From Philopedon plagiatum (lineage: Eukaryota > Arthropoda > Insecta > Coleoptera > Curculionidae), in assembly GCA_963971165.1 (NCBI GenBank), contig OZ020189.1:5208001-5272000 (forward strand): a stretch of DNA of 64,000 nt. Reading direction: 5' to 3'. Each line of letters opens with the position of its first letter. Position 1 is the stretch's first letter. The position numbers were made by a program, and so were the translations under genes. Positions 47,161-58,982 of the stretch are shown piece by piece. A model generated the notes under the pieces. That model worked only from the letters and a program-made list of their open reading frames with translations. It was not told the origin of the DNA and ran no database searches.

Positions 47161-47344
47161 TTAACTTATGAAGAGTATATTCTTGAAAATACACCAAGTC
47201 AAATTACGACTCTATAATTTTATATTAGGCTGGATGAGATACGAAATTACTTAACAATGGAACGCCGTATCTTAAAACCAAATTTTGTAATTATTAAGAT
47301 TAATACAGAACAAACTTATCGATTTTTTCATATGTTACATATCT

Positions 47345-47635
47345 GGGTCTCCGGTGGCCAAGTTGGTACGGCGCCAGCTTTACAACCGAGAGGCGCGGGT
47401 TCGAATCCCGCTTCGGCCATGGATATTTTGTAATTGTTGTTGGAAGGTGGTAGAGGAATTCTTCCTCGACCGAGGTGGTACCACCCCACACATCCTCTTA
47501 AAGGGCTGGTGAAATCCCTACGGATGTTTCCAGCTCTGGATGTGTGAGTCGATTCCCCAGTACACCCACGGTACATAGTCCTTAGACTTCGGTATTCGTG
47601 GGCTGTCAGAAGAAGATAAAAAAAAATTGCAGAAT
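47345..47635 (+). mobile_element. tRNA-derived SINE
   Basis: The head has an A-box, TGGCCAAGTTGG (47355-47366), and a perfect B-box, GGTTCGAATCC (47398-47408), set in a fully paired GCGGG/CCCGC T-arm and followed by GGCCA. The anticodon and acceptor stems do not pair well, so it is not a working tRNA gene. The GC-rich body (47420-47610) ends in GAAGAAGATAAAAAAAAA, an A-rich tail. Reverse-strand open frames such as 47328-47666 are the false proteins commonly produced by tRNA SINEs. Pol III transcription from the internal promoter is expected for intact copies; mobilisation would rely on a LINE. Confidence 0.8.
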
Positions 47636-47845
47636 CGCGAATTAAGCTGTGATAAATATTTTTCAAAAACTGATTTTATATTTTAAGAAAGCTCAGCTTC
47701 ATTCGTGAGCAAAAACTGCTGCAGTAATAACAAGAATCTTTGCCTGCGTCTTCATTAATTTTCCTCCTCCATAGTTCTCGCTTCCACAAAAGCTTCTAGT
47801 TTTTCAACGCACTTTCTGCATTGAGATTTTCAAAAATATCACGTA

Positions 47846-48575
47846 CAGGGTGTCCGAAAAGTCTTAGTATGGCCAAATATATTTGCCATCAGTAAAGGTA
47901 GACATCACATTTTGGGTGTATCTTATTGGTTAACAAGTCTACTTTTTTATGTAATTTAGCTTTTTCAGCCCCCTTGAAGGGTGACCCTAGGGAGTTAAGG
48001 TCACCTCATTTTAAAGTTCTTCAAAACAGAAACATTTTACAGCCAAAATTAAAAATCGTAAAAAAATCAAATACCTTTACGTTATTTCTGCTATTCTTTA
48101 ATAAGAGATATTCAAAATAACCACCATAAACTTCATGGCAGTAAAAAAATCGATTTTAGAACTCACTTTTTCGAGGAAGGCAGGTAATGCTTCTTGGCAG
48201 AGTTTCACAATCGACTTCATTTCTACCAAGAAGTTTATGGCAGTCATTCTGAACCCATTTTAAAGTAATAACAGAAATAAAGCTACTAAGTTTTTAATTT
48301 TTTTTTGCGATTTTTAATTTTTAAATGCTTGCCATTTAAAAACGAATTAAGATATCTACGGACCTCGGGATTGCGGTAAAATGTTTTTTTTTCAAGACTT
48401 TTAAAATAAGGTACCACACGGCACTGAGTTGCATATAAAATTTTTAACCTCAGCTCTCCAGAGCCACCCCTCAAGGGGGTTAAAAAAGTTACATTACATA
48501 AAAAAGTAGATTTACTAACCAATCAAACTTGGTGTCTCTATCTCTACTAAGAGCAAATATATTTTCGGAATACAA
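47846..48575. mobile_element. Palindromic MITE, copy 2
   Basis: The left end CAGGGTGTCCGAAAAGTC has TA before it (47844-47845). Two inverted halves of about 330 bp share the blocks seen in 27680-28413, for example CTACTTTTTTATGTAAT and its mirror near 48500, and CCAAGAAGTTTATGGCAG near 48227. The right terminus is decayed. Same family, about 75-80% similar to copy 1. Confidence 0.8.
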
Positions 48576-49000
48576 CGGGTCAAAATTGCATCAGGAGCTC
48601 TGTATCCTCCATAACAGCCAGACATGAAACGACCGCCGTCAGTACAGGCACCAACGCAGATAATCCAATCTAAATTATTTTTTACATAAAAGTATTAAAC
48701 ATCTCGAAAAAATCCTGAGCTCTGGCTCCTGCAGTGATATTTTTACAAAAGAGAAGATCTTTTACAATGATATTACAAAGCGTACGTAGCAAGTGAAATG
48801 GGCATCTTTATTATTATCCTCATCGAGTTGCAGCCCAAATTCTTTTCCTTTAATTTTTTTAATCAGCTGATCATTGAGGTCCTCTGCGATGTGCTGTATT
48901 CTGCGACTGATGGCGTAATTGGACAAAGATACTTTTGACAATTTGGAGTGTATCATTCCATATAAAAGGACAAAATGAAACAATTGAAAATAATTCATTT
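48576..49000 (-). pseudogene. hAT (ZBED-like) transposase fragment
   Basis: From about 48950 downward: KLSKVSLSNYAISRRIQHIA then EDLNDQLIKKIKGKEFGLQL, DEDNN and FTCYVRFV. This is the VSLSxxTxxRRI ... FxLQLDExTD ... YVRY block that precedes the first catalytic D region in SCAND3/ZBED5-type hAT transposases. After a frame change FCKNITAGARAQDFFEMFNT follows, and after another IICVGACTDGGRFMSGCYGG, corresponding to the CTDGAxxMxG block. The BED zinc finger and C-terminal dimerisation domain are absent and several breaks exist. Confidence 0.75.
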
Positions 49001-49058
49001 AAAGGAAATTAAAGTAAAGTCTCTAGAGATTAAATGAACCACTTTAGTCCCTGTTTGG

Positions 49059-49415
49059 ATGGACTATAGGACATACTTTAGTCCCGAAAATGCAAAAAAA
49101 AACGTTAGTGCCACAAAGGTCTATTTTGACGAGTTCGGCAACTCAGCTTATAACGATAGTACAAAGGCCCATGAAAATCGGTTGAATAAACGTATTGAGC
49201 TACACGAAGTCAAATTAGATCGATCTCTGACCGTAAGCAAATTATATATATTTCCATACGCCGCCAAAGAATCCCATGATAAATCTTTCCACTACCCCTT
49301 TGAGGACGATTTGAAAGGCCCAGAAGGGACAATTCAAGACCATTTTATCCTGAAAAGTGTAAGGTTATCAACATTCTCTTGTCCTTTAATCAGTCATTGT
49401 CGTCACGACCCTTAA
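49059..49415 (+). CDS. Orphan 118-codon ORF, unrecognised
   Basis: Starts MDYRTYFSPENAKKNVSATK and continues with a balanced, charged composition (YFDEFGNSAYNDSTKAHENR, LHEVKLDRSLTVSKLYIFPY) before ending SHCRHDP. Its base composition is less AT-rich than the flanks. No domain, signal peptide or membrane segment was recognised. No upstream promoter or splice context is convincing. It could be a gene fragment, a decayed transposon ORF or chance; coding status is unproven. Confidence 0.3.
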   Translation: MDYRTYFSPENAKKNVSATKVYFDEFGNSAYNDSTKAHENRLNKRIELHEVKLDRSLTVSKLYIFPYAAKESHDKSFHYPFEDDLKGPEGTIQDHFILKSVRLSTFSCPLISHCRHDP

Positions 49416-51030
49416 AACCGATTCTGAGTATTTTCATTTTATTCAAGTCGCGTAGAAATTTTCAACGTTGCGTTAAGAGTTAAATGAATTACTGCCTAAT
49501 AGCTCAAAATAAATTACTTTTTCGCATTAAGACTCTTATATTTGTTGTTTTTCTTTCAATTTTATATATAAGTAATTTTCGAGGTATTGAAAGTGTTTCA
49601 AAAGTAACATTTCTTAATATATTCTTTATGTTCGGATAACGCCTTCAAAATTTAAATTCTTAGGTTACAAACGACATAAAATTTTCCTTAATATCTAAGG
49701 AAATTATCCATTTCTTATTTCAATAGGACATTTCCTTTAGTAAATGGAGTCGACTTAAAAAAAAAAGACCTGGAATAAAAATTTCATCGGCAAATTCAGT
49801 ATTGAAATTTACTTTTTTTCATATTTGCGATTCATATTTGGCTTATAATCCAAATAAGTCTCAAATATTTTTTTGTATTTTTTACATCATTTAAATATTT
49901 ATGGCGGTCGCTGGTATTCATTTATTTTGGTGTTCATTAAGAAAACAAAATGAATTTCAATCATTTATTTCACTTAAATAATTTTATTATAGTAGTAGGC
50001 TATAGGCAGTATGCAAAATCTATTAAGCATAGGTTATCTTTGCTGCCACGAAAAGGAAACGGATATCTTTGTTATACTACCTTTTTTAGAAATACGAGGA
50101 GAAATAAAAATATGTCTGTTTATTGTTTTTAAATCTACCAAGAATGAAAACAAAAAATTAACAGATTTAGCACCGTTCTTATCAATCAGGTCTTGTAATA
50201 TTCGCGGCATACTTAAAACTAAATTTCTGGCATCGGAAAAAGAGTTTTTGTGGGGCTCTTCCAGTGGTATTTTTTCAATTACTAAATCTAGAAGAACCCC
50301 TATTAGACAGTAAACTATTTACAAAAATACAATCTTTTTAAAATTATTATTTTTTTTTATTTGAAAAAAAAATCGAGTTGAGAAGATAAAACCCTACTAT
50401 TTAGAGCGCCAATAAAAAACATTTAATTATTTAACGCTATACCTATCCAGCATATCTAATTTAAATTTTTTATAATAAATATATGGATGCATTATTACAG
50501 AAAACAAATTTAAATTTCAAAATCTAATAGCATAGTCGTTTCCAATATGTTATAGTTTAATTGTATAACGCAATTTGTAGCTCTATATTAAAACAAACAT
50601 ACAAACTGACAAAATATGAAATGGTAAATTTTAAATATTAATTAATTGCCCTATTTAAATGTAAACATTTATTTTATAGTTTTTCGATATCATGCATAAT
50701 TAGAAGGAAATAATATGTCAGCCAAAGGCGTTTTTATAGTAAAATTTTATCAGGTTTCAAATCGAGTTTATTAGAATTATCTGATTATATTTAATTGAAA
50801 TTCAAATCAATTTTGTTGGTATATTCTTTTCATTAATTAGTACAGCTGATAATATTATTTATTTTAAGTTTCATTTCTACTATTACTCTGTTATTCTGGA
50901 CGCATAAGTTCAAATCTACTTTTTTAAACCTTACAATAAAAAATAAATATGTTTTGTTTTAAATATATAGTCTATATATTAGCTATAGAGTAATAGTCGA
51001 CAAATTTGTGGTAAGTACATTATACAGCAT
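49416..51030. other. AT-rich stretch with one weak ORF
   Basis: A 100-codon open stretch at 50011-50313 (including ETDIFVILPFLEIRGEIKIC) has no recognised domain and lies in AT-rich sequence. I treat it as unlikely to be coding. Nothing else could be supported. Confidence 0.4.
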
Positions 51031-51309
51031 GTCCAGAAATCATCTTGACACATTGGAAACTTTTTTCTTTTGACTTTACGAAAAAAGTAATTCCTTATAC
51101 AAAGTTCTGCTTGTTGAGAAAATAATACTCAAATCAAAAATTTTGATCCAGCATATAAGGGGATTGAATGGTTCATGCCGTAGAGGGAATCCCATCTTTA
51201 ATTTGAATTACAAAGTACAATAACGTAAGAAACTGTCGTCCAGAACTGAAAAGTGATCGAATATGCAATTTGACAAATAATTTTATGGTAATTAATATGT
51301 ACCTTTAAA

Positions 51310-52275
51310 TAAAACTTACAGAGAGGCTGCCCAGATTTTTAATGAAAGACATCCGAATAAAATAATAAGCCATGTGCCTGTTGGAGATATTGTTAATAAA
51401 TTTAAAAGTACCGGATCTGTAAGCAATGCATTTTCTGACAAGCACCAGGTTCGTGGTGGAAAATCTAAAAATCTCATTGAGAAATAGTTCACAAACTGTT
51501 CCACGACCCAAGTTATTTTAAGGAAAAAATATTTTCAGCCATACAAACCAAAACTTCTTCACAAACTGCAGCCTAGAGATTTTGATTCACGATTTTTGTT
51601 TTGCTCTTGGTTTCGAGGTAAGGTAGACGATGATCCATTTTTTGCAAGAAAAACTTTATTTTCAGATGAGGCAATTTTCACCTCAAATGAAGTGGTGTGT
51701 TCCCAAAACTGTAGGTGATGGAGTGATGAGAATCCCCACTTTGTAATTGAGTCTCGTGACCAGTATTCTTTCGAGACAAACGTTTGATGTGGGGTTTTTA
51801 AGACAAAAATTGTAGGGCCGTACTTTTTTCGAGACAATATTACCGGTGAAATTTACTTAAACTTTTTGAACACGGAATCATTTGACTATCTTCATCGACT
51901 ACCACTGGAAATACGAAACACTTTGGTTCCAACATGACGGTGCTCCATGTCACAGCTCTGCAAGAGTGACAGAACTTTTAACTCGGTTATTTCCACAGGA
52001 AACTGGATTGGATTGGACAACGGTCAGAACTTGCTTGGACACCAAGGTCTCTAGATATAACACCCCTAGATTTCTTCTTATGGGGATTCTTAAAAGAAAA
52101 GGTCTATGTCCATAGGCGTTTCAAAACCATAGACTATTAAGAGAGAATTATCAGATAATGTGTCCAAGAAATATTGCCCTCAGATGGTTAGAAATGCAGT
52201 GGTGGAATTTTCGTGACGTACGATAATTTGAATGGAAAGAAACTGTGGTCATGTTGCAGCTTAGTGTAGTATTTC
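51310..52275 (+). pseudogene. Near-full-length mariner transposase, frameshifted
   Basis: It reads TYREAAQIFNERHPNKIISH (HTH region), VNKFKSTGSVSNAF, then after breaks KPKLLHKLQPRDFDSRFLFC, LFSDEAIFTSNEVV (first catalytic D), WSDENPHFVI, FETNVWCGVFKTKIVGPYFF, ITGEIYLNFLN, LWFQHDGAPCHSSARVTELL (second D), and in a new frame LDITPLDFFLWGFLKEKVYV (third D). All three catalytic blocks are present at the spacing of a DD34D mariner, but at least three frameshifts and stops (for example EK-stop near 51487, near 51710 and near 52000) prevent function. The start methionine region is not clear. A possible left end is CAGCATGTCC near 51028. Confidence 0.85.
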
Positions 52276-52355
52276 ATAAAGTGTTATTTTTGTTTATTTT
52301 CGTTAGATGTTATTTAAAAAATCATCAAAACATTTTTATAACAAATTCAAATGTA

Positions 52356-52660
52356 CAGGGATATCCAAACAAAAGTGAACCGGCCTTATAACTTTTTTAT
52401 TTTTAAGGACGGGAAAAACTGTTTAAGAAGAAAGTTTTGGAAATTTTATGGGTCATTCATATTATATCTTATCAGCAAAACAATTGAGTAACGAATAAAA
52501 AAATATATAGTATAAAACAACTATTTTCTCGCTTATTTTAAATTGGATAAGATATATGAATGATCCATAAAAATCCCCAAAACTTTCATATTTCATATTT
52601 TTCCCATCTTTAAAAATTAAAATGGTATGAGGCCTGTTCACTTTTATTTGGATATTCCTG
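52356..52660. mobile_element. 305-bp hairpin MITE of a mariner family
   Basis: CAGGGATATCCAAACAAAAG is mirrored at the right end (inverse of CAGGAATATCCAAATAAAAG). The arms are about 130 bp. TA precedes the left end. The right half is close to 61590-61778, where the same terminus belongs to a mariner with a transposase, so this is probably a deletion derivative of that family. Confidence 0.8.
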
Positions 52661-54100
52661 CACTTTTTTAATCATTTTAATTCATATGAAACTCGACTCG
52701 AGTAAATAGTAGGTACTACAAAAGAAAACAATTTTGGCGACATTTATTACCCGTTTCACTTTTTCGGTCATTCTCTCGTTATTTTATTGCCGGTGGCAGT
52801 TTTACGAGTTGGTCATAATTTTTTTACGAGCCATAAAGTCATATTAAACTTTAAAGTATCGACATTTTTTTTTCGTGAAATTGTAATTATAATAATTTAA
52901 AAATAAATTGGATGCCATTTAAAAAGCACCAGAAATTACATATTTATTATATTACATTTTACTTAAAATAGTTATTAAAATGTTAATTTTGTTATTTACC
53001 GCACAAAAATGATAATATTCATCGATATTGTAAATTAGTTACTTCCAACAATTTTGAATTTACTTCATGTAACCATGGTGTTTACAAAACAAATTAAAAC
53101 ATCGTGAAATATTTTATTCTCTGTTTTGTGAATTTTCTTCCTAGGGCTTGCAATCGCATTTTCGCATAGATGGCGAAGTGCAAAACAGTGGATTTATGAA
53201 GGAAATATATAATATACATATGTGTACTTTGATATAATAGTAGAATATCGGCATTTTTCTAAAAATAAATGTGTTTTCTTTAGAAATTAAAATGTGCGTC
53301 CATTTTGGGACACACTTTATCATTAAGCTGATGGTTAGTTTTAATTTAACCTCTAATAACTAGAGACCGGATTCATATATTACATTCCAGGAACGGACTC
53401 CCGTGGACTTCGTACACTAAAAATATTACACATATTTTTGACAAGACTATGGGGTTATTGTGGTCCGAGATGCTAATTTTGTTTAACAGATGGTAGTAAA
53501 AATTAAAGAGGCGGGGGGGGGGGGGATAAAAATAGAGCGATTATAGGGGATATTTGAAACAAAATTAAAATTTCCCCAAAGAAACTGTAATCGTTAAATT
53601 TCTGTCCCTTTTTTCTTACTTACTTATTTTTCGACTAATTTTCTTTACGAATAGGGAATTTCCCTACGTGTTAACATCACTAGGGTCATGTATCAAACAT
53701 GTTCAAAAGGCAAATGATTCAAAATCAGCAAAAGCAGCTGTAGACTTTGCAGAAAAATGTTTAGTTTCAAATTCTTAAAACAGAAAGCAAAACGTTCCAC
53801 GTGGTGGTCGTTTTCACAACACTGAGCGCTTTTTTCAAGAATTTAATTACGGCCAGTCGAAAATTTATGTCACTTGTGTTTAGCGTTTCAAAGTTAAAGA
53901 ATACGGGACTTGCATCTGCAAAATAACTTTTATTTAAAGTCCCCACCCCAACTCAGTAGTTTATGTTAAGTAATTGTAAGATATAGAAAAACAAAATTTG
54001 TTTGTAATTTCTCCTGCAGTCGCCATATTAGAAGCAAAATTTAAATAGAAAAGGGAACATAATACTCATCGAGCTGATGATATTTCATTTGTCTCCTGTA
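52661..54100. other. AT-rich stretch with a G homopolymer
   Basis: A run of about 14 G occurs at 53512-53525. No gene, RNA or repeat could be supported elsewhere. Confidence 0.45.
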
Positions 54101-54104
54101 ATAT

Positions 54105-54585
54105 ATTCTTATTTTTTTTTATCTGAGACAGCCCACGTAGACATGAAGCCTAAATACTAACGTACCGTGGGCGTCTGAGGAGAAGGGACGTGTAATCGAT
54201 TGACACGGGATTTAAATGATTGGAGGCTGGGAGGGAAAGGGAAAACCTCTGCAGGCAATTTTTACATAATCTGGAGACCCTAGGTATGAATGAGCGAGAG
54301 AAGTAGGATGTTCTAGGCTTCTGCAGCTAGACAGTAAAGCGATGAATACGTAACGCGTCTCTTGTGGTTCGGTTAGGAACAATCAAGGGGAATTATAGCG
54401 GCTAGTTCTTCAGAGCAAAATCCATGGAAGGATCGACAGAAAAGAGATACATCCCCAACAGCACGGTGGTGAGTGGGAGAAGGGAGTTTTCTTGTAACGA
54501 CTGGGTCATTGATGAGTTGAATGACTCGCTTTTGGATAGAATTAATAATGTTAAGAGTCGAAGGCGATGCCACTCCCTAAACATA
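54105..54585 (-). pseudogene. Jockey-like element 3' end with RT C-terminus
   Basis: On the minus strand from 54573: MASPSTLNIINSIQKRVIQL, INDPVVTRKLPSPTHHRAVG, DVSLFCRSFHGFCSEELAAI and a stop at 54373. This is the conserved C-terminal tail of Jockey-clade reverse transcriptases. The 3' untranslated region runs to about 54105, ending in an A-tail (T-run at 54111-54121 on the plus strand). It is over 80% alike to 61855-62340. Strongly 5'-truncated, as usual for non-LTR elements. Confidence 0.8.
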
Positions 54586-54679
54586 TTTTTTTCAAATATG
54601 TGAACTAATATTCCGTTTTCGGGGTTATTAAGGCCATAAAACTAAATTTGCGCAATTGATATTCAGAAAATTAAAGTCG

Positions 54680-54805
54680 AGGGGGGGGGGGCTGGAAATT
54701 TCTTCAACGTATTAACTAATATGCCATCAAGAAATCTTAAATTACATGAACATTACAAATTTAACGAGGATGAGATAAGATGAAGGGGGGAGGGGAGGGA
54801 GAATA
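54680..54805. repeat. Short G-rich tracts
   Basis: Eleven G at about 54681-54691 and a GGGGGGAGGGGAGGGA cluster at about 54786-54801, standing out in AT-rich sequence. Confidence 0.6.
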
Positions 54806-54954
54806 GGGGCACTAAAAAGAAAGATTTTTGTTTTCATAACAACTAACAAAATTCCATTAACCCCAGTAATAAATAGGTAAGAATAATATTTCAGACTTTT
54901 CAGTGCTTTTCCTTTTGTGAAGTTGGTTAATTTTTTTGAAAAAAAAATATTTTT

Positions 54955-55840
54955 TAGGGGCAATAATTCATAATGCAACCTGACAAAATATTATATTAAT
55001 TTCAATTCATTTGCCTTTTCTATCAGTTACCTGAGTCCGACTTCGATTTTTGCGTCATGTAATATCAAAATTCGGTCTCTACTAATAACTTTACAGGCGA
55101 ACACAACATTGGCAAAAATAAAATTTAACTGCAAGAAGGTAAAGTTGACGATGTTATATTGCAATACGGTCTCTAATGTAAAATACGTAGTTGTTACTTT
55201 ATTATTGAAGATAATATATTCTTAAAAGTGGATGGGTTCCAATGTAGACACCAAAGTACATGTGAAATTCCGTGCGCATGCCTGGCATGCATTTTGGTCC
55301 TGTTCTTGGACTGTGCAGATGTCAAAAAACGAAAAACAAAAGTGGAAAAAAAAGTAGAGAAAAAAAAGTTAAAAAGTTAAATACGTAATTGTAGCTTTAC
55401 AATTGGAGCTATATTCTTAAAAGTGGATGTTGGATGTGGATGTTGTAACACTACTCCATAAAAAAAATATTTCAAATTTCGGCACTCCGCGCGCGCGTCT
55501 TGGTTTTTAAACAATATTTATAATAAAAGATAATATTTGAATCATAATTATTAATTATTAGTTGTACCAAGTTTAGATCATCCATCGCATTGGTTAACAA
55601 AAGATATTTTAAAAGTCATGTTTATTACATAAATGCGGCGCACTTAAAACATGTTCTTATTTTTAGGAGCAATAATTCATGAATAATATTAATTTCATTT
55701 CATTTACCATTTCTATCAGTTACCTCCGACTCCGATCATTGCGTCATGTAATATCAAAATCTGGTCTCTACTAATACCTTTACAGGCGAACAAATCATTG
55801 GCAAAAAGAAAATCTACCCGCAGGAAGGTAAAGTTGTGTA
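54955..55840 (+). repeat. Spaced direct duplication (~185 bp unit)
   Basis: 54955-55145 and 55664-55838 share CAATAATTCAT, TTTCTATCAGTTACCT, TGCGTCATGTAATATCAAAA and GAAGGTAAAGTTG in the same order at about 85%. Between them TTCTTAAAAGTGGATG also occurs twice (about 55221 and 55414). This suggests local segmental duplication. Confidence 0.65.
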
Positions 55841-56774
55841 ACCAAAAACACAAAACGAAATGAGCACTATAAAGCTACATTTACGCTAACTGCCACTCTG
55901 TATCGGTTTTCCGTAATAGTAAAATGCGAAACCGATGAAGTCTCCAACACTAGACTTTAAGTACCCTTGTTAAGTTTCACGAACGAGACCAGAGTCTCTT
56001 AGAGAGTTAGAATTATAGTTTAAAAGTAATTCGGGATCGAAATTGTGTCTTTTGTAGGACTTAACCCGATTGAAACCACTTTAAATTTGGGCCATTTTGT
56101 TACGAATGTGCTCGAATTCGAGTTGTCTAGTTAGCTACGCGCTTACTTTAGGAAATTGGATTAAATCGCTTGAACGGAGCTTAATAATACTCATTGATAT
56201 TGCTTAATTTTGGACAGGGGTTATGGTCTGCAAGGGGTCGTTGAGAAAGGGCTCTTCTTGTACGGATCTGTAGATATTATCCGGCTTACAGATCAATAGC
56301 AGCTGGCAAATGGCAACTACATTTTAATTCGCCGGTTATTACTAGATACTACATTCCGACATTAAATTCGATCCATCCAAAACTTTGATAATGAATGGTA
56401 ACTTTTTTTTTCGTAGTCCGATTCAAATGATTTAAAAAAAAATTGTAGATAAATGTATTGATTTTAATTAATTTCTCTCCATCTTCTAAATAAGAGTATA
56501 CATGTTGAAGTATACAGAAAAATAAAAATGCATGTTTTTTTACTTAAGTTTGTAACACCCTGCAGAGTAATTTTGCAATATAAACTCTACTGAATATGCT
56601 TTTATACGAAGTCTGATTAATTCTTAACATTTTGCTTTTTTATTCATCTCGCTATCTTTCCCCATTCAAGAGATATGAATTTTTAAAGAAAACGCTACAC
56701 ATTTTGAAATTTTTTAAATTTTTTAGAAAAATACAGCAATATAAGCTAAAAACAAAACAATATTAAGTACTTAA
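55841..56774. other. Stretch without recognised feature
   Basis: The 55850-56350 part is somewhat less AT-rich, but no coding frame or RNA gene could be supported. Confidence 0.4.
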
Positions 56775-57010
56775 AACATCAATAACGATTATTTTCCCAA
56801 ACCAACCTAACCCGAGCACAAATAACTGCCTCCATACGCCATGGCATTAGTTGAATGAGATGTAGAATCCGATTTTGATCGATTTGATCCCATTCTTAGG
56901 TTAGTGCTTCTATGGGATTAAGGTCTGGGCTACGTGGTGGCCAGTCCATTTTTCGTACTTTTACGTTGTCTAAGTATTGGGTAACAACTCTTGCAATGTA
57001 ATTACAACAC
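56775..57010 (-). pseudogene. Tc1-like transposase C-terminal fragment
   Basis: On the minus strand: YIARVVTQYLDNVKVRKMDW then PPRSPDLNPIEALT, a stop, EWDQIDQNRILHLIQLMPWR and MEAVICARV. SPDLNPIE carries the terminal catalytic E of the DD34E Tc1 group (mariners have D at a different context). One in-frame stop replaces the usual W after PIE. Upstream blocks are missing. The C-terminal IPxxxxxxLxxSMPxR-like part is recognisable. Confidence 0.8.
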
Positions 57011-57087
57011 ATGTGATGTCACAAACAATAGTATCACGTTTTACAAGCTTCGAATTTTGTATGTACTTTTGTTGTTGAAAATCTTTT

Positions 57088-57172
57088 TGTTTTGTTAATA
57101 AAGACTAAAATAAATAGACAGAAACAGCCACCATAATTAATTTTTGTAGAGAATAAAAAAAAATCAGGTTTA
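57088..57172 (+). repeat. Short interspersed repeat, partner at 16449
   Basis: Shares TTTTGTTAATAAAGACTAAAATAAAT-type sequence and the AGAGAATA block with 16449-16540. It lies beside the Tc1 fragment. Confidence 0.4.
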
Positions 57173-58636
57173 GGGATAATCTGCATAGTCCCTATTAGAA
57201 TAGCCCCAAATGATTTAAAACAATCACATCGACAAAACAATATACATAAATGTACTTACATTTTTTGTAGATTAGGTCTGCATGTGGTAATAACAGAAAG
57301 CTTACCTGGAAATAAAAAATTAACAGATTATTAACAATCGCTGATACCAGATTGAATGATTTTTGGTAAAATACATATTAGTTTGCCGTTTTTGTTCAGG
57401 ATGTTATTGAGTTTTATTCCACATTTACCAAGAAAAAAAATATATAAAATATGCAGCGTTTTCCATAACAAGCTTATCAACCAAAAAGCATTAAGTGGGC
57501 AATCAAAACACCAATTCAGCTTTATGTTACACAAACAAAAATTGTCGTCCAGTGTAATTTAAGTGGGGGGCTGATAGCACGGAACACTAATTGTGCAAGT
57601 ATAGCTTGGACTTGACGGACTGTTTTGAAGCTAACGGAGTTTACATTATCTTATTATTTTTACTAAAAAAACGTAAAAAAAAACTTCAAAAAAAGCAAAT
57701 ACTCGAACATTCGTAACAAATATGCCATCTTAGTTAGAAACCTGAGCACTTGAAATTCAGTAAGGAAGAGTAGAAATAAGGATGTAAAAAGGAAACTCAA
57801 TAAGGAGCAAAATATTTTGCAATGAACGTGATATGTCTGGCATTATATTTACACCGGCTCCCTCACGTGTAAAAACAGTATGAATTTAACACGTAAAGAC
57901 ATATTGATAGCTTTTTAATATATAATCGTTTATACACTCTAACGTCCCCCATCAAACGTGACAGATTATTAAAAACCAATACGGCGGCAACGGCTCAAGG
58001 AAGGCTATTTACGCTGCTAAGGAAGTAACCAGGGAAACTTGAGCAGAGACGCTGATGTTTTAACACCTAGTTTGTAACAATCTTTTAGGCCTTAAAATAG
58101 AAGCATGAAAATACGTAGGAGTGTCAAAATGTAAAGATCGCGTAATGGAATATTCTGTTTACGAGATGAAGGGGATTAAAATGGCCGTATTCACCGTTGT
58201 CAACTTAACAGTTTGATAACTACAGTTCAATTTGTGATAAAACTCAGCGTTTAGACATTTGACAACCACAAATGACATCAAAAGCTGATATTGGTTTCTT
58301 GGGAAAGTCCCTAATGGGCCGTATCAAGCTGATACGACAGGTCGCGTCGTTTTATTTTCGTTTGATTTTTTTGTGTGTTTCTGTTGTTGTTTTTTGTATA
58401 GTGTGTGTGTTTAACATTTTACTTTTGGACTTTACAGATTTCGAAAACTAGATTTTATTGGTGTTTATTATTTAAGCTGAACGGTAAGTACAAGTCCGGT
58501 CCTGTCTTTTTCGCCAACCGCTAAACGTAAAATAGACCAGGCTTCAACAGGGTGCCATAAATGAAAATTGACTAGGCAACCATATTGAAAGATAGAAGAA
58601 AAGTCGGTTAAAGAAATTTTCGTTCAGTTTCACTAA
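57173..58636. other. Unrecognised stretch with exon-like splice sites
   Basis: At 58438-58483 a 46-bp segment is preceded by a T-rich tract and TTTACAG and followed by GTAAGTAC, a strong donor. It has no obvious start codon and could be a 5' untranslated exon or chance. Nothing else could be supported. Confidence 0.3.
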
Positions 58637-58982
58637 AAAGGTTTAAGATTTAGTACTGGTTTAAATTAAGATCTTATGGTTAATCAGTTATGTTTTTGTC
58701 CTGTCATTGTTAATAAGTCGTCATTAAAAACGTATGAATTATTCTGATTCTTAGCGATTTGCTTCGTTTTCAAATGATTTTCATCTGGGAACGAGCTGCT
58801 GTAATGAATTTAGTTCTATTATTGTCGAAAGTACGTACTAAAATGGCCCTTTTCTTTAGATATTTTTGCAAAAGCTCAGAAATAAATTCATAGTATAAAA
58901 CTTAGTTGTCTTATTCTTAAATTGTAAATTTAAAACTTTTGGTTTTCAAATTAGACCGAACCAACGTTGGAGAATCTGGCTG
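58637..58982 (+). repeat. Interspersed repeat, copy 2 (partner at 4985)
   Basis: Same family and orientation as 4985-5335, about 85% alike, with small indels (for example a missing TTTTGACAGG segment). Here it is not enclosed by CAGGGTG ends, which indicates that the repeat is independent of that element. Confidence 0.7.

Noticed and set aside
47350..47419. A functional tRNA gene
   Set aside because: A- and B-boxes and the T-arm are good, but acceptor and anticodon stems do not pair and the sequence continues into a SINE body with an A-rich tail.
47328..47666. Minus-strand ORFs across the SINE
   Set aside because: Typical false proteins from tRNA SINEs, including the reverse-translated B-box region.
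51305..51837. Minus-strand ORFs of 62-92 codons
   Set aside because: Antisense shadows of the mariner pseudogene that reads well on the plus strand.
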